Positions 21,001 to 33,269 of a stretch of 64,000 bases of DNA are shown here, piece after piece. The notes under the pieces are model-generated. The model did not search any database and was not told the DNA's origin. It saw only the letters and a program-made list of their open reading frames with translations. A program made the translations under genes and the position numbers. Every line of letters starts with the position of its first letter. Position 1 is the stretch's first letter. The DNA is taken from NCBI RefSeq assembly GCF_040939455.1, contig NC_134107.1, forward strand, positions 10,231,537-10,295,536, read 5' to 3'. The stretch comes from Microcebus murinus. Taxonomy: Eukaryota > Chordata > Mammalia > Primates > Cheirogaleidae.

Positions 21001-23740
21001 CACGGCAGCCACAGGGAGCAGCCACCGCGCACAGCTGGCTCCTGCAGGACGCTGTGGGGACCGCACGGGGCTGATGCAGGGCTCTGCCACTGCCCTCCCT
21101 GTTGGTTATTGATAACGTGGGCTGGGGCTGACGGGGACGTGGAACAGCACCAGCTTGTGGCTTCATCTTGAGAGGGACTGAACACATCGCAACAAGGCAT
21201 GAGCCAGGCGCTCGGCCCTGCACCCCGACAGGCACCCCCAGCAGGCCGTCTCTGCACACCCCCTCCTCACTGCCGGCCCTGGCGGCCTCCAGAACGCCCG
21301 GTCAATCCATCATCCGCCCACAGAAAGGAAGCGAGCCACGGCTGTGCGGCGCGGGCCAGAAGCCTGGGCCGCTGGTGGCTCTGCCTCACCCGGGCAACCG
21401 GGGATCTGCGCAGCGCTGCCAGCGGAGCGCACGGGGCAGCTGGTGGCTCCGACGGGGGCTCGAGATGCAGGAGGAGGCAGCTGGTCTTCAGCCAGGACCT
21501 ACGACAGCACCTGGGCGGGAGCTGGGGCGGCCGGAACCCGAGGCCAGCAGCCACAGCTCACGGCCACGTCTAGCGAGGACCCGGGACCCTCCCCCAGCGC
21601 CGTGCAGGAACGCACCGCCGCTGCTCGGCCCTGGCCAGGGGCCACCGTGTCCGGGACTCCCGCAGCCCCAGGCTCCTCCCCACCATCAGGCTCCATCCTC
21701 CAGGCTGCATCACCCGGGGCCTCCCCAGGAGCCACCGGTGGGAAGATGGCAGGGCCGGGACCAGAGGCGCCTGAATGAAGGACGAACAGGGTTCAGGGCG
21801 CCCCTTCCCCAGAGAAGAGACAGCAGGGAGACCTGTCGGGGACACTGGCGAAAGCAAGTCTTGTTTCGGGAGGACAAGGGGAGGAAAGCTCCGTAGTCAC
21901 TGAAATAACACCTCGAACCTGATCAGCCACTCAGCCCCCTTGGGAGAGGCCCTGTCTGGCCCACAGACGTCACCTCTCTCGCTGAAGAGCGTTTTGTGCA
22001 TTACGGTACAGTTGCTGGGCACTTTAGTTTTTATTATTATTTTTTACTTCCAGATGGCATCGTAAGTTCACTGTGACTTCACCATGACTTCACTACACTT
22101 TTTAAGCTAATTGAGGGAAAAGACTAAATATGGGGCCTGGTGCACGGAGGCGTCACATGGCACGTGAGGAGCCTGCTCGGTCCCCACCCTCTGAGCACTC
22201 CACCTCCGAGCTGTGTGGCCCCTGGGAGGCCGCTCGACCTCTCTGGGTTTCTACTTAACTTCCCGTGCAGCAAAGCTCCTGACGCCATCTCCCGGCACCA
22301 CGGGGCGAGGCTGCGATGGTCTGCCGGCCCGGCCCAGCCTGACGCCCACCCGGCCGGCCCTGCCTGCTTCCGGGAGCTGCCGGTCAACAGGAGGGGCCGG
22401 GTCCTGGTCAGGCCCAGCCTCTCCTCCCTGCCAAAGAGCTGGACCAGAGCAGGGGCTGGACAGAGCCAGGGCAGAAAGTCAAGTGTGCGTCACCCAGAGA
22501 AGGCCTCAGAAAGAAAACAGAGAAGGGACGATCACACCAGGGGCCAAATGCCGCCGTCTCTATGACGAGAAGGGGCCTGGTGTCTCCTAAATGGCACCTG
22601 CAACATCCTGGCCCTGCAACATCCTGGCCCCTAAGCCCATCGCTGCAAGCCAGGCCAGTGGAGCCCCGCCAAGCCCCGGCCCGGGTCCACTTAGCGCGTG
22701 AACATACGTCTGGACGTGACTGGGAGGGCTGGGGTGAGACGCCGTCTGCTCAGAACACCCAGCAGATGGGACCCGCTCAGCCTCTCCTTGTCCCCTTGGA
22801 GCCCCCAAGTCAGTGTGTCCCCGTGCTCGTGCGGAGGCAGCGGGCACAGGATGGGTCCCGCGTTGGTCTCGGTGGGGCACCGTGAACCTCTCCCAGAGCT
22901 CCTGGTGCATCCTGGTGGCCCTGCAGGGACAGGCCCTCCTTGGTCCTGGGGCTGTGGGGACGCAGCCTCTCGCCCCTGACGCTGTCGGGGTCCCTGAAGG
23001 GGTCTCAGCCCAGAGAGACGGCGGACGGACAGACAGGCCGCAGGTGGCACGTGTGTGCGCTGCGCTGCTGCTGTTGGATCTTCAGAACCACCCTCGGGGG
23101 ATGCTCTGGACCAGCGCAGAGCCCTAGCCTCTCTCTGGATGGTCGGGGCCAGCGGGTCTGGGCCGAGCCTAGAGTGGGGTCTGAGTGTCTGGTAAGGGCA
23201 GACTTGGACACTGGCGAGCCCCGGGAAGCGTTTGCAAAGCACGTTCCAGAGGCTCATGCTACCGAGGGCTCAAGGCAGCCTCCAGAGCCGGACGTGCTGC
23301 GGACAGATGGGCTCAGCTCAGCGGTTCCCTGGCCCTGCCCCCCTTCCCGGGGAGGAGCCAGAAGGCTGACACATCCAGGCAGTGCCCCGGCCTCCCAGGG
23401 CTGCCGTGCGGGCGGGAAGGGCCCAGCCCCAGCACTCACAGCCCGGCAGGCGCTAGGTAAATGCCGTGCTGTTATTGCCATGGTTGCGATCCTTGCAAGG
23501 TGCCGGCCAGCTCCTGCCTAGGAGGAGGGCGGGGCCAGGAAACTGCAGCTGAACACCAACTGCCCAGACAGGGCCGGGGCCAGATGTTCGAGGTCAGAAC
23601 TTCCAGATCACCAGGGTTGAGCCCCCTCTGTCTTGGGCTGCGCAGGACAGAAACCGGAGTCCCCTTTAACAATTTGCACTCGCTCCCATGTCATCCACAA
23701 GCCAGCTCTGCTCCCCCTTCAAAGCAGCCGCTGGCACTGA

Positions 23741-23771
<31 letters not shown>

Positions 23772-24410
23772 GCAGGAACCTCCTAACAGCCCCCAAGGCC
23801 ACCCTTCCCCTCTGCAGTCCACTCTCAGCCCAACAGCCGGAGCACCCAGCACTGCCCAGTGGTCCACGCTGTCCCCAGCCCGGCCACGCCTCTCATCTGG
23901 CCACCTGCCACTCCCCCCAGCTGCCTTGGCCCAGACCCAGAGCCCTCCTGCTGGGCTCCACCTCCAGGCAGGGCCCACCTGAGGGCCTGGAATGTTCTTC
24001 TCCAGACCCCTTCCCCCCTCGCCTGTGCACTGGGCTGCTGTAGTCATCGTGTGTGACTCTGCAGCCCCCACCCCCACTCTGACCATGCTCCCTGCAGCCT
24101 CATCTCTGCCGGTCACCCAGACCGGTCGCCCAGGGAAGGCACGCCAGAGCATTTGCTGGACAGGTGAGTCCAAAGGCGGGAGACGGTGATGAGTTCAGAC
24201 ATTCCAGGGGCTCGAGCCACCGGCGGGGCTGAGTCCAGGTTCCAGTCCCCCACGGCGGGTCTGCTACCCACGCCTTTCATTTCCGTCTTCGTGATGCTCT
24301 GGCGCCTGGGGTCCTGCTGACTCTGGAGGGACTGCCCTGTGGCCTGTCCCCTCCTCTTGGGGGCTGTGAGGGAACAACTTCTAACGGCAGCCCAGGCCTG
24401 AATAATAATG
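21001..24410. other. Unassigned GC-rich sequence with minor repeats
   Basis: No supported gene. It holds an AT-rich patch at 22010-22130, a MIR-like block at 22200-22260 (CCTCTCTGGGTTTCTACTT), a 16-bp tandem pair CCTGCAACATCCTGGC at 22598-22629 and a (GTCT)n/(CT)n run at 23743-23773. A 242-codon frame at 21168-21896 has no domain and is overlapped by frames on both strands. Confidence 0.4.
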
Positions 24411-24883
24411 AGGGGGCACCCTGCAGGCCTGAGGCCACACGTGGCCTCCTACATCCTTAAGTGCAGCCTTTTGACTGAATCCAAATTTTTACAGAATGAA
24501 TCCTTTTATTTTCACTAATGCATTTTTGTTTATCTTTTCCATTTTTATATTATTTTTAAAATGAGCATATTTAAAATACCGAAGAATAAAATAAGTTGCA
24601 AAAAAATAATCCTCCCAGATTGACCAGCACAATTAGAACGCTAGTAAGCCAGAAGGCTGAACTGACTCGGGCTGATGCTCATGATTTAGTGCTAACCTCC
24701 CCCGCCTGACTGGCGTGCGCCACTGTCACACAAGGCTGGTCGGTGAGAGTTTATGGGGGTCAGGAATGCCAGGCTGCTATCAGCTTTTGACAATGGTGCA
24801 CTGTGGGTTTCCGTTTTAGGTAGAATTTGTGAATAGTTGCACAGCTCGACAGTATTTTTTAATTGTCTGCTTAACAGCCCAGC

Positions 24884-26760
24884 ATGTCAAAGAAGACCAG
24901 GAGAACACCGAAGGAAGAAAACAGATTTTTAAATGGGAATCGGGAATTGCAGTATTGTCTTGTTTCTGTGAAAGATAAGATGATTTGCTTGCTTTGTGAT
25001 GCTGCAATATCAACACTAAAGAAATTCAATGCACTGTAGCACTCATAAGGACCACAAATATTTTAAATTAGAGGGCGAGGCATGAAAGGTCGTACTGCTG
25101 AAATTAAAAGATGAAAAGCAAAAGCAAAGACGATTCTTTTGAACAACAATAAGACCTGGAAATAACGCCACTGAAGCAACTTTATAAAGTAGCTTCTACA
25201 CTCGGGGGAAAAGGGAAGCCATTCAGTGATGTAGAAGTTGTGAAAGTGTGCATTGTCCAGGTTGTAGGATGCTTAGACCCTGATAAAGTTTCAAAGTACA
25301 AACAGCTGCCTCTTTCAAAGAGAACCATAACTGATTGGCAGCATGAATTAGCCTTCAACTTAACAGAACAACTCCATGCAATACTTCAGAAAGAAAATAC
25401 ATGTTATCCAATTGCTTTGGATGAATCTACTGATACTAATGACTGGGCGCAAGTTTTACACTTCGGGTCGTAACAGAAGCTGTTCCTTGCTGTGAAGAGT
25501 TACTCGCTTTGGGCACTCTTGTGAACAAAACACGGAGAACAGATGTCTTCAGCAACGTTCAAGATAAATGTTGTGAAGTTGGACTGAATTTGGTCAATTT
25601 AGTGAGTGTATGTGCAGACAGTGTACCTGCCATGACAGGAAAACATAAAAGAGTTTATTGCATAGATAAAAAAAAAAGTATTAACAGATCCAGATGCTCT
25701 CATTTCTTTTCATTGTATCTAGTATCAGCAAAATCTCTGTGCTAAAGCTACTATCGCAAGTGACACTTTGCAACAAGTTATACGTATTGTTAACCCTTTG
25801 CACTCATTTGCTTTTTCTCATTATCCACTAGACATTATCCACACTCGACATCCGAGTGCAAAGAGTTAACTATATTAGAAAAAAATGCAACATGGCACTG
25901 TCGGTTTTGTAACATGCTAAAGTTGAATGACGAGGAATTCAGTGTGGATTTGCCCTATCATTCTAAAGTGTGTTGGCTACTGCAGGGACAGGTGTTAGCC
26001 AAAATTTTATCTCTGTGAGAACAGGCAGTTAAATTTTATGAAGAACAGAATCAGCAACGTGAATTATGGAAAAACAACTTTTACAGGAGTGCAGCATTTC
26101 TGTGCGATATCATGTCAAATCAAAACGACTGGAATATTTCTTTGCAAGGTAAAACTATGTCTATATATGTGGCACGTGGCAAAAAAAAATCTAAGCATTT
26201 CAAAGAAAAAGCTCTCTTTTTTCAAAACATTTCTTCTTCAGAAGGAAATTTTGGATGAACATTTTCCCCAGTTAGCAAAGGTCACTGGTGGGGATGAGAC
26301 GTGTGAATCATCTGAGGAACGCACAGCTGGGTTACAGACCTATTAACTGGAGAACACAATGAAAGGTTCGCTGGCTTTGAGAATCTTGACGTCACACTCA
26401 AATCGGCGTTTCAGCCTCGCCCAGTTGATGTCACCAAGGCACCTAGAGAACTACAGGTGGAACTGATTGAGCTCTCAGTAGATGACATTCTAAAGTCATT
26501 GTTTGATGCTAAGAGAGATCCAATTGAAATGTGAATTTCAATTGGTGTGAATCGAACACCCACTCCTTCGGCAACATGCTCAGAAAATGCTTTCTTGCTT
26601 GCCAGCCACTTACTGCTGCAGATCTGCGCTCTCCTGCCTCGCCCGAATCCAGACGCCCTTCCCTGCTGCGACCAGCCATTCAAATGCTCTCCCACGAAAA
26701 GCAGGCAAAACAAAGTCATTGAAAGCTCAGTTCACTTTAAAATTAACAAATGGTTTTCAT
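24884..26760 (+). pseudogene. hAT-Charlie transposase pseudogene
   Basis: This was a nuclear cut-and-paste transposase. The ATG at 24884 opens MSKKTRRTPKEENRFLNG; a BED-type zinc finger follows (MICLLC Cys pair), broken by TAG near 25034. The RNase-H-like core is readable in two open pieces: 25240-25473 with ALDESTD (first catalytic Asp) and 25509-25745 with VCADSVPAMTGK (second Asp region). The segment after the MITE continues collinearly (NYIR). The C-terminal dimerisation region is degraded (about 26520-26760). Relatives include the Charlie-derived part of GTF2IRD2. Several stops and frameshifts make it dead. Confidence 0.85.
25790..25869 (+). mobile_element. 80-bp piggyBac-type MITE in the hAT transposase
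   Basis: It is bounded by TTAA on both sides (25790-25793 and 25866-25869), with inverted ends CCCTTTGCACTC and, on the opposite strand, CTCTTTGCACTC. TTAA target and CCCT-type ends are the piggyBac signature. Removing it with one TTAA restores the transposase reading ...VIRIVNYIR. It could belong to MER75/MER85-type or mouse-lemur npiggyBac families; I cannot tell which. Confidence 0.85.
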
Positions 26761-26929
26761 TTTTTTGAAACTATTAAGTAGATAATAGTTAGATTTTTAC
26801 CAAATAATGTACATTTTAAAGTATATCTAATTGAAGTTTCTTGAATGTGGCCTTATTTGCTTACAGTTGAATCAATGCGGCCTTTCCCACATGAAAAGGT
26901 TCCCTGCCCCTATGTTTAAACCTGCATTT

Positions 26930-27045
26930 AAAAAACACTGAGGTATCTTCTTATTCCTCTTAGCAAAGAAAAAAAAAAGAATAATAAAAAAATAAAGTAA
27001 AAATGTTAAATAGAATATTAAATAAAAAATAAAAAAATCAAAAGC
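26930..27045 (+). repeat. A-rich low-complexity tract
   Basis: Runs such as AAAAAAAAAAGAATAATAAAA and AAAATAAAAAAATC with no unit. It abuts the right end of the hAT element. Confidence 0.8.
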
Positions 27046-27795
27046 GCACGGAGGTACACAGGACCTGCCTGACAGAGGGCCCAGGAAAGCAAGTCCCCGA
27101 AGGCGATTGTCTCCTTTTGTCCTGCCCCACCAAACGTCCTGCCCAGAGGGGCCATGCCGGGCACTGCCTGATGCTCGCTGGTGCCTGGCCAGAGCTCAGC
27201 AGACACGCGGAGGCCTAAGCGTCGGAGGACCAGCCCCTGAGCTCCATGGCTACCGCCCTGGGCTGGATTCGGGTTGCAGTGGATTTTGCACAGGGGGCAG
27301 GGTGAATACCACCATGCGGCCCCTCTGAGCTGGCAGGGCCCAGGCCTCAGCTCCCCTGCCTGGCTCATGGGAAATGGCACCATGCTCTGGGCCCCGGCAG
27401 ACAGACCGATCCGAGGGTGGGCATCTGACCACTGGGCGGCCCATCTGTTGGCTGCAGGGAGCCAATGCCAAGATCTGACGCAAAGGGCTTTGTTGCTGGG
27501 GCAGCAGTGACCAGCGGAACCAGTCAGACTGGCTGCTTTTAGAATCAGAGAGTTTGGGGACAGGCAGAGAGACAGGCAGAGAGGGGCTGGCACAGCATGA
27601 GGGAGGGACAAGTGAGCCACTCTGGGACGCTGTCCGGGGTCCTCACAGCTCCACGTCCCAGGACACACTGCGACAATGCTCTCCAACCCCACTTGTCATC
27701 TAACAAGAACTGCCAGCACCTGCCCCTGTTCTTATTGTTCCTGATAAGGACAGGCTTGTGCTTATCCACCTGACCCCCCACCTCCCCACCCATCT
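27046..27795. other. Unassigned sequence
   Basis: No supported gene. The 224-codon minus-strand frame (27018-27692) has no recognisable domain. Confidence 0.4.
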
Positions 27796-27799
27796 CTGG

Positions 27800-28340
27800 A
27801 TCCACCTGTCCATCCAACAGCTATTTGAACTCCTTACTGACCACCTCCCACAGGGGAAAGACTGAACCCCAACCCTGTGGAGCTCCCAACCTGGAGACAA
27901 CTGGACAAGCAGCTCAGCATAGTGAAGTTCCTGGAGGGTCGCACAGGCGCTTGCCCTGGGGGGTGCGAGTAGTGAAGTTCCTGGAGGGTCGCACAGGCGC
28001 CTGCCCTGGGGGGTGCGAGTGGTGGGGGCTCTTCTAACTGAGGGGGTCCAGGGAAGGCTTCTCTGAGGACGTGGCCATCGGGCCTGAATGGCACCCAGGA
28101 GTCAGCCAGGAAGGGCAGAACGCACGAGGCAAGAGGGCCGGGGTGGACCGTGGCAGGTCAGGAAGTGTGGACGGGCTCATCCTCGGGGAGCCTCTGAAGG
28201 GGTTCCTAAAGGCTGGGGCACAATACTCCCCTCATCTCAGAGAGGCTGCCGTCGCACGGGGTGGCAGGTGGGCATGCGGAGGTGCCCGGGGTGGGGTCCC
28301 GTTAGGAGGCTGCTGCAGTCCTCTGCATCTGTTGCTTCTG
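27800..28340 (+). mobile_element. L2-like region
   Basis: TATTTGAACTCCTTACTGAC, GTGGAGCTCCCAACCTGGAG and GAAGGCTTCTCTGAGGACGT follow the order of an L2-type block. It contains a perfect-register 50-bp tandem duplication at 27921-28020. Confidence 0.5.
27921..28020 (+). repeat. 50-bp direct tandem duplication
   Basis: 27921-27970 and 27971-28020 are identical except one T/C difference (GGCGCTTGCC versus GGCGCCTGCC). Both start AGTGAAGTTCCTGGAGGGTC. Confidence 0.97.
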
Positions 28341-28955
28341 TTAGGGCGGGTGGGGGTGCTGGGCGGCTGGCCCCACAGCAGGACCCAGGGAGCCACCTGG
28401 CCGGTCACTCAGGCTGGGCACGCGGGTCTCCATGGGACCCTGGAGCTGATTCCGAGGCGGCGCTGTGCGGCTGTCCCAGGGGCACAGGGAGGCACGGACG
28501 GATGGATGGACAGACCCATGTGCACTCTGACCTCTGGGCTCCAGCACTGTCTCCAGGGAGCCCGACTGGAAACAGACACTCGAGTCGCTGAGAAAGCAAG
28601 GTACTTCCTGGTCCCTTGTCTAAACGCTTTCTCTAAAGGCAAACTGGCCAACGGGAACCCTGATTAGGCCAGTCCTGATGGGACCGAGGGAGACGGGAGG
28701 GGAAGGTGGACCCCAGGAAAAGCCAACAGCAGCAGCACTGCAGGGACATTTGTGAAGGCGAAAACCAAGGAGAAGCGAGGCGGGCTTGGGGTGCTCTGAG
28801 CAGCCGCCGGCCATGGACGCCTCGCTCACGGGGACGGTCGTTCTCCACGTGCTGTTTCAAAGAAGAGCCGCTTACAACAAAGACGTGGCGATGAGTCCCA
28901 TTTTCAAAGAGAAGAGCTGTTTGTGGGAAAGACACATGGACGAACCTCTTTGTGG
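28341..28955. other. Unassigned sequence before Tigger1
   Basis: No gene is supported. The last 150 bases may belong to the 5' region of the Tigger1 element. Confidence 0.4.
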
Positions 28956-28959
28956 TGCG

Positions 28960-31495
28960 CTTTGCGCATGTTGTGTTTTGCACAAGTTGAAGGTCGGTGG
29001 CGACCCTGAGCCGTGCACGTCTATCCGCAGCACTTTCCCAACAGCAGGGGCTGACCTCCCGTCTGTGCCGCATTCTGGCCATTCTCGCCACATCTCAAAC
29101 TTCTTCATCATTACTGCATCCGTCCTGGTGATCCGGGAAAAGCCATCTCTGACGTTACTACTGTAACTGTCTCGGGGCCCCACGAGCCACGCCAGCATAA
29201 GAGAGCCAACCCCATCGATCAACGTGTGGGTTCTGCCTGCCCCCTCCCCCCGACTGGCCGTCCCTCCCCCCTCCCCGGCCCCCTATGCCCCGAGACACCG
29301 CAGCACTGAGATTAGGCCAGCTGATAACCTTACAACGGCCTCTGTGTTTCAAGAAAAAGGAAGAGTCACACATGTTTCACTTTAAATCGAAAGCTAGAAA
29401 TGATTAAACCTCAAATCTGGTGAGGAAGGCATGACGAAAACCAGGACAGGACGAAAGCTAGGCCTCCTGCTCCCATTAGTCAAGCGTGTGAATGAATGCA
29501 AAGGAAAGTTCCTGAAGGAAATTATAAGTGAACACCGGTGAACACACAAATGACAAGAAAGTGAAATGGCCTTATTTCTGACATGGAGAAAGTGTGAGTG
29601 GTCTGGATAGAAGAGCAGACCGGCCACAACATTCCCTGAAGCCAAAGCCTCGTCCAGAGCAAGGCCCTCGCTCTCTTCAGTTCTATGAAGGCTGAGAGAG
29701 GTGAGGAAGCTGCAGGAGAAGAAGAATTTGAAGCTGGCAGAGGCTGGTTCATGAGATCTAAGGGAAGCAGCCCTCTCCGGAACATGGAAGTGCAAGGTGA
29801 AGCAGCAAGCGCTGACAGAGAAGCTGCAGCAAGTTATCCGGAAGATCCAGCTAAGATCATCGATGAAGGTGGTCACACTAAGCAACAGGTTTTCAGTGCA
29901 GATGAAATAGCTTTGTATTGAGAGAAGATGCCATCTAGGACTTTCACAGTTAGAAAGAAGTCAATGCCTGGCTTTAACACTTCAAAAGACAGGCGACTCT
30001 CTTGCTGGGGGCTAATGCAGCTGGTGACTTAAGTTGGAGCCAACACTCATTTACCATTCTGTAAATCCTAGCGCCCTTCAGAATTATGCTAAATCTACTC
30101 TGCCTGTGCTCTAGAAATGGAACCAAGCCTGGATGACAGCACGTCTGTTCTATTTTTCTTTTTTATACCCAGGACCTGTTGCACCCCTCAGGGAAAGAGA
30201 AGCCACTGTAAGGCTAATCCGAGGTCCCGAGGAGATCGTTTCTTTCTCTCCACATCACAAAAGTCACACGAGTGAAGCCTAGTGTGACCATGCAGAGCTG
30301 GGAGAGCAGCACGTCTGTTTATAGTACGGTTTGCTGAATATTTTAAGCCCACCATTGAGATCTACCGCTTAGGAAAAAAGGTGCTTTTCAAAATATTACT
30401 GCTCACTGACAATGCACCTGGTCGCTCAAGAGCTCTGGTGGAGATGTCCGAGGAGATGAATGTTTTTTTTTTCGTGGCTGCTGACAGTGTATGTTTCTCC
30501 AGCCCAGCGGAGTAATTTTGATTTTCAAGTCTTAGTATTTAAAAAATACATTTCTCAAGGCCATAGCTGCCGTAGCTGGCGATTCCTCTGATGGATCTAG
30601 ACAACGTCAGTTGAAAACCTTCTGGAAAGGATTCACATTCTAGATGCCACTCAGAACATTCATGATTCATGGGAGGAGGCCAAAATATCAACATTAACAG
30701 GAGCTTGGAAGAAGCTGATTCCAACCCTCCGGGATGACTTTGAGGGGCTCAAAACTCCAGTGGCGGAAGTCGCTGCAGGTGTGGCGGGAACAGCGAGAGA
30801 ACCAGAAATAGACGCGGGGCCCGAAGATGCGGCTGCATCGCGGCAACCCCGTGATGAGACGTGAATGGATGAGGAGCTGCTTTTTGTGGATGAGCAAGGA
30901 AACTGGTTTCTGAGGATGGAATCTACTGGTGAAGACGCCGTGGACATTGCTGAAATGACAACAAAGGATGTAGGATGTCCCACAAACTCAGCTGATGCAG
31001 CTGCGGCAGGGTCTGAGAGAACTGGCTCCAACGATGAAAGAAGTTCTGCTGGGAGTGAAATGCCGCCAAACAGCATCGCGCGCTGTACAGAGGAACACTC
31101 TGGGGAAGAAGAGCCCACTGATGCGGTGAACTCCACTGTCGCCTTGCTTTCAGAAACTGCCCCAGCGGCCCCAGCCTTCAGCCACCGCCACCCCGATGGG
31201 TCAGCAGCCGTCAACATCGCGGCAAGACCCCGCACCAGCAGACAGATGACAGCTCGCTGAGGGCTCAGATCATCATTGGCATTCTTTAGCAATAAAGCAT
31301 TTTTTTGATTAAGCCAGGTACATTGCTTTTTAAAGACATAATGCTATTGCACGCTTAATAGACTACAGCGCGATATAAACATAATTTTTATATGCTCTAG
31401 GAATCTGAAAAATTTGTGCCTCGCTTTACTGCAATATCTGCCTTACTGCAGTGGCCTGGGATCAAGCCCGCGGCGTCCGCAAGGCCTCCCTGGGT
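28960..31495 (+). mobile_element. Tigger1-like DNA transposon, nearly full length (copy B)
   Basis: Tigger1 text runs from a 5' non-coding block (TTGAAGGTCGGTGGCGACCC near 28987) through transposase code (about 29340-31262) to the 3' end (AATGCTATTGCACGCTTAAT, CTCGCTTTACTGCAATATCT). The right terminal sequence is near 31491; the left terminal repeat is not clear. AATAAAGCA follows the coding end at 31291. Confidence 0.9.
29340..31262 (+). pseudogene. Tigger1/pogo transposase pseudogene
   Basis: The order is an N-terminal CENP-B-like helix-turn-helix (29390-29600, damaged), a second DNA-binding block (29690-29880, GRGWFMRS), a catalytic core with the first Asp region FSADEIALY (about 29891-29917) and the second in LLTDNAPG (about 30395-30420), then an acidic tail (30865-31260) starting MDEELLFVDEQGNWFL. 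Stops and frameshifts lie throughout, for example TGA after ALY, so no protein longer than about 130 residues remains. It resembles the source of TIGD1-type genes. It has no sign of selection; a dead copy. Confidence 0.88.
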
Positions 31496-31589
31496 AGGAA
31501 ACAGGAGCGGAGGGGCCTCCTGGGGCTCAGCGGCTTCCCACGGCGGAGACCCTTGCACCTGGGGGAGGCATTGCTCTGATGATGAGGAT

Positions 31590-31830
31590 CCTTGTCCCCT
31601 TTAGATGTTATTTTTCAAAAAAGGAAAAGACAAAAGAGATGGAGGGACAGAGAAGGCCTAGAAACGGGACAGAAAAAGGGAGGCAGAAAAGAAAGACGCG
31701 AAAGACAGAGACTGCAGGTGGGTGAGAGGGACAGGGCGGTCCCTGGACTCAACACTGTCTCCTCCTCTTCCGGAGACACAACATTTGCTTTTCTTAAAAA
31801 AAAAAAAAAAAAAAAAAGTCACATCCGAGC
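31590..31830 (+). repeat. Purine-rich tract ending in A22
   Basis: GGAAAAGACAAAAGAGATGG-type purine sequence, then unique sequence and an uninterrupted A run at about 31796-31817. No SINE body or gene could be matched upstream of the A run. Confidence 0.6.
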
Positions 31831-32885
31831 TCCATTTTTGTCTTTTCAAAGGAAATGTTACATTTCAACGACTCATAAAAGGACAGGAAGATCATGTTAA
31901 AACATCCTGAAATAGTAGTGTTTTCTCTCGAGGGCAGACCTGGGCAGCGGCAATTGCCTGAAACATTTTTTAAGATGCAGAGACATTGAGACTGAATTTA
32001 AACGGAGAGTGTGGGACGGTCCCTGTCCCCCCGTCAGGTCCCAAATGTTCTCCGGCCATTCGGGCTCTGCATGGGCGCTGCCGGGGGCACCATCCTGGGC
32101 TCCGTCCTCCCTGTGCACGCGGGGCGGGGGGCGGGGCGAGCCCTGGGTGTCAGGGAAGGCTGGCCCGGCGGGACAGGGCATGTGGCCAGCTCCCGCCCAG
32201 AGGGAGGGGAGGATTTGTGCTGCCTGGGGCTTCCACGCAGGCTATGGGGTCAGCAATCTGGCGCGGCCAACACAGACTCACGCGCAGACGCACCCGGCTC
32301 TGCATCCTGGTCGTGGCACGTGCAGCCACGGTTTGGGGACTCTGAAGACTGTGCAGTACCTGGGCACCCCACGGCACCCTCCACTTCCCCCAGACCCCCA
32401 CCTCTGCCTAAGGGCGGGGGTCGGACAGCCCCATCTGCCCCCAGGCGGAAGGCAGACGAGTGCCACCCTGGTCCTGGCCTGCGTCACCTTCCTAGGACAG
32501 GGCTCTGCAGACGGGCAGGGCTGGCCTCCACCGCCAACAGCTGCAAGCCCTTCCTTGCCTGCGGACCAACCGCTCAGCTCAGGAGGCCGCACTGAGGTCT
32601 GCAGCGAGGTGGCGCGGGCGGGCTCGGGGCTCAATGCCTGGTGACCATGGCAATGACACTCATCACCTCGAGTCCCCAGGGGCCTCTTGCAGGGCCAGAT
32701 CCCTCTTGGAGGGCGGGGGCCGTGCCGTTTGTTCTTCCGACTCCCGGCTCCAGGCACGGGGGACTATTCCTGGCCACAGTACAGCTCTGCACTCAGCCCG
32801 CCCCCCTACCCCGGCCCGGCATTTGCAGTCCGACAGGGAGGGCCTGTCTCCACTGTCCTGAAAGGGGCTCTGTCAGCAAGGCGAG
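31831..32885. other. Unassigned GC-rich sequence
   Basis: No gene or named repeat supported. Confidence 0.4.
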
Positions 32886-32890
32886 GAGCT

Positions 32891-33089
32891 TGCCCCAGGT
32901 CGTGCAGGCTGAGGACCCTGCCCTGAGCTGCCCCAGCCGCCGGGCACCAGGAGAGGCCAGAACACAGGAGATATAGACGGTCCCCAACTCACGCTGGCTC
33001 CACCTACAATTTTTCGACTTTACGATGGGTTGTTCGGGACACAACCCCATTGTAAGTCTAGGAGCACCTTCACCTCCCTGAGTTCCCAG
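32891..33089 (+). repeat. Left arm of dispersed inverted repeat, includes MER2-like core
   Basis: 199 bases, of which about 145 recur as reverse complement at 33839-33984 with about 96% identity by eye. The core 32970-33065 (GGTCCCCAACTCACG, TTCGACTTTACGATGGG, AACCCCATTGTAAGTC) is a MER2-type Tigger-group MITE with a large internal deletion. The outer parts are ordinary flanking DNA. This copy is the longer one and probably the source. Confidence 0.85.
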
Positions 33090-33269
33090 CCCAAGGCGGT
33101 GGCCACACCTCTCTAGGCTGCGTCTACGGCCACACCTGACACCCCGTGGTCAGTGGGCCGAGACCAGGTAGGGCCGACCAGGTGCACTCAGCCTGTGACC
33201 CTGTCCCATCCGAACCCGCACATCCTCAGAGGCGTGTCCTGATCCCAGGCCTGGCCCTGCCCCCCTTCT

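Larger units (their letters stand above)
24417..26912 (+). mobile_element. hAT-Charlie DNA transposon, decayed autonomous copy
   Basis: The left end carries a characteristic block (GCCTTTTGACTGAATCC near 24466); transposase code occupies about 24884-26760; the right side ends near TTCCCTGCCCC. Terminal repeats are too decayed to fix ends exactly. It contains a piggyBac-type MITE at 25790-25869. It is AT-rich (unlike the GC-rich neighbourhood), as expected for an inserted element. Confidence 0.8.

Noticed and set aside
21168..21896. 242-codon open frame as a host gene
   Set aside because: Pro/Arg/Gly-rich, no domain, overlapped by long frames in other phases and on the other strand; typical of GC-rich non-coding DNA.
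24884..26760. Active hAT transposase gene
   Set aside because: Several in-frame stops, frameshifts and the inserted MITE rule out a functional protein.
31590..31830. Processed pseudogene suggested by the A22 run
   Set aside because: No recognisable coding body or target duplication could be found upstream of the A run.
32941..32994. Splicing as explanation of the 54-base gap in the inverted copy
   Set aside because: On the minus strand the gap can be placed to start with GTGAGT, but then it ends in GGC, not AG. At 54 bases it is also shorter than most mammalian introns. A microhomology deletion fits better.
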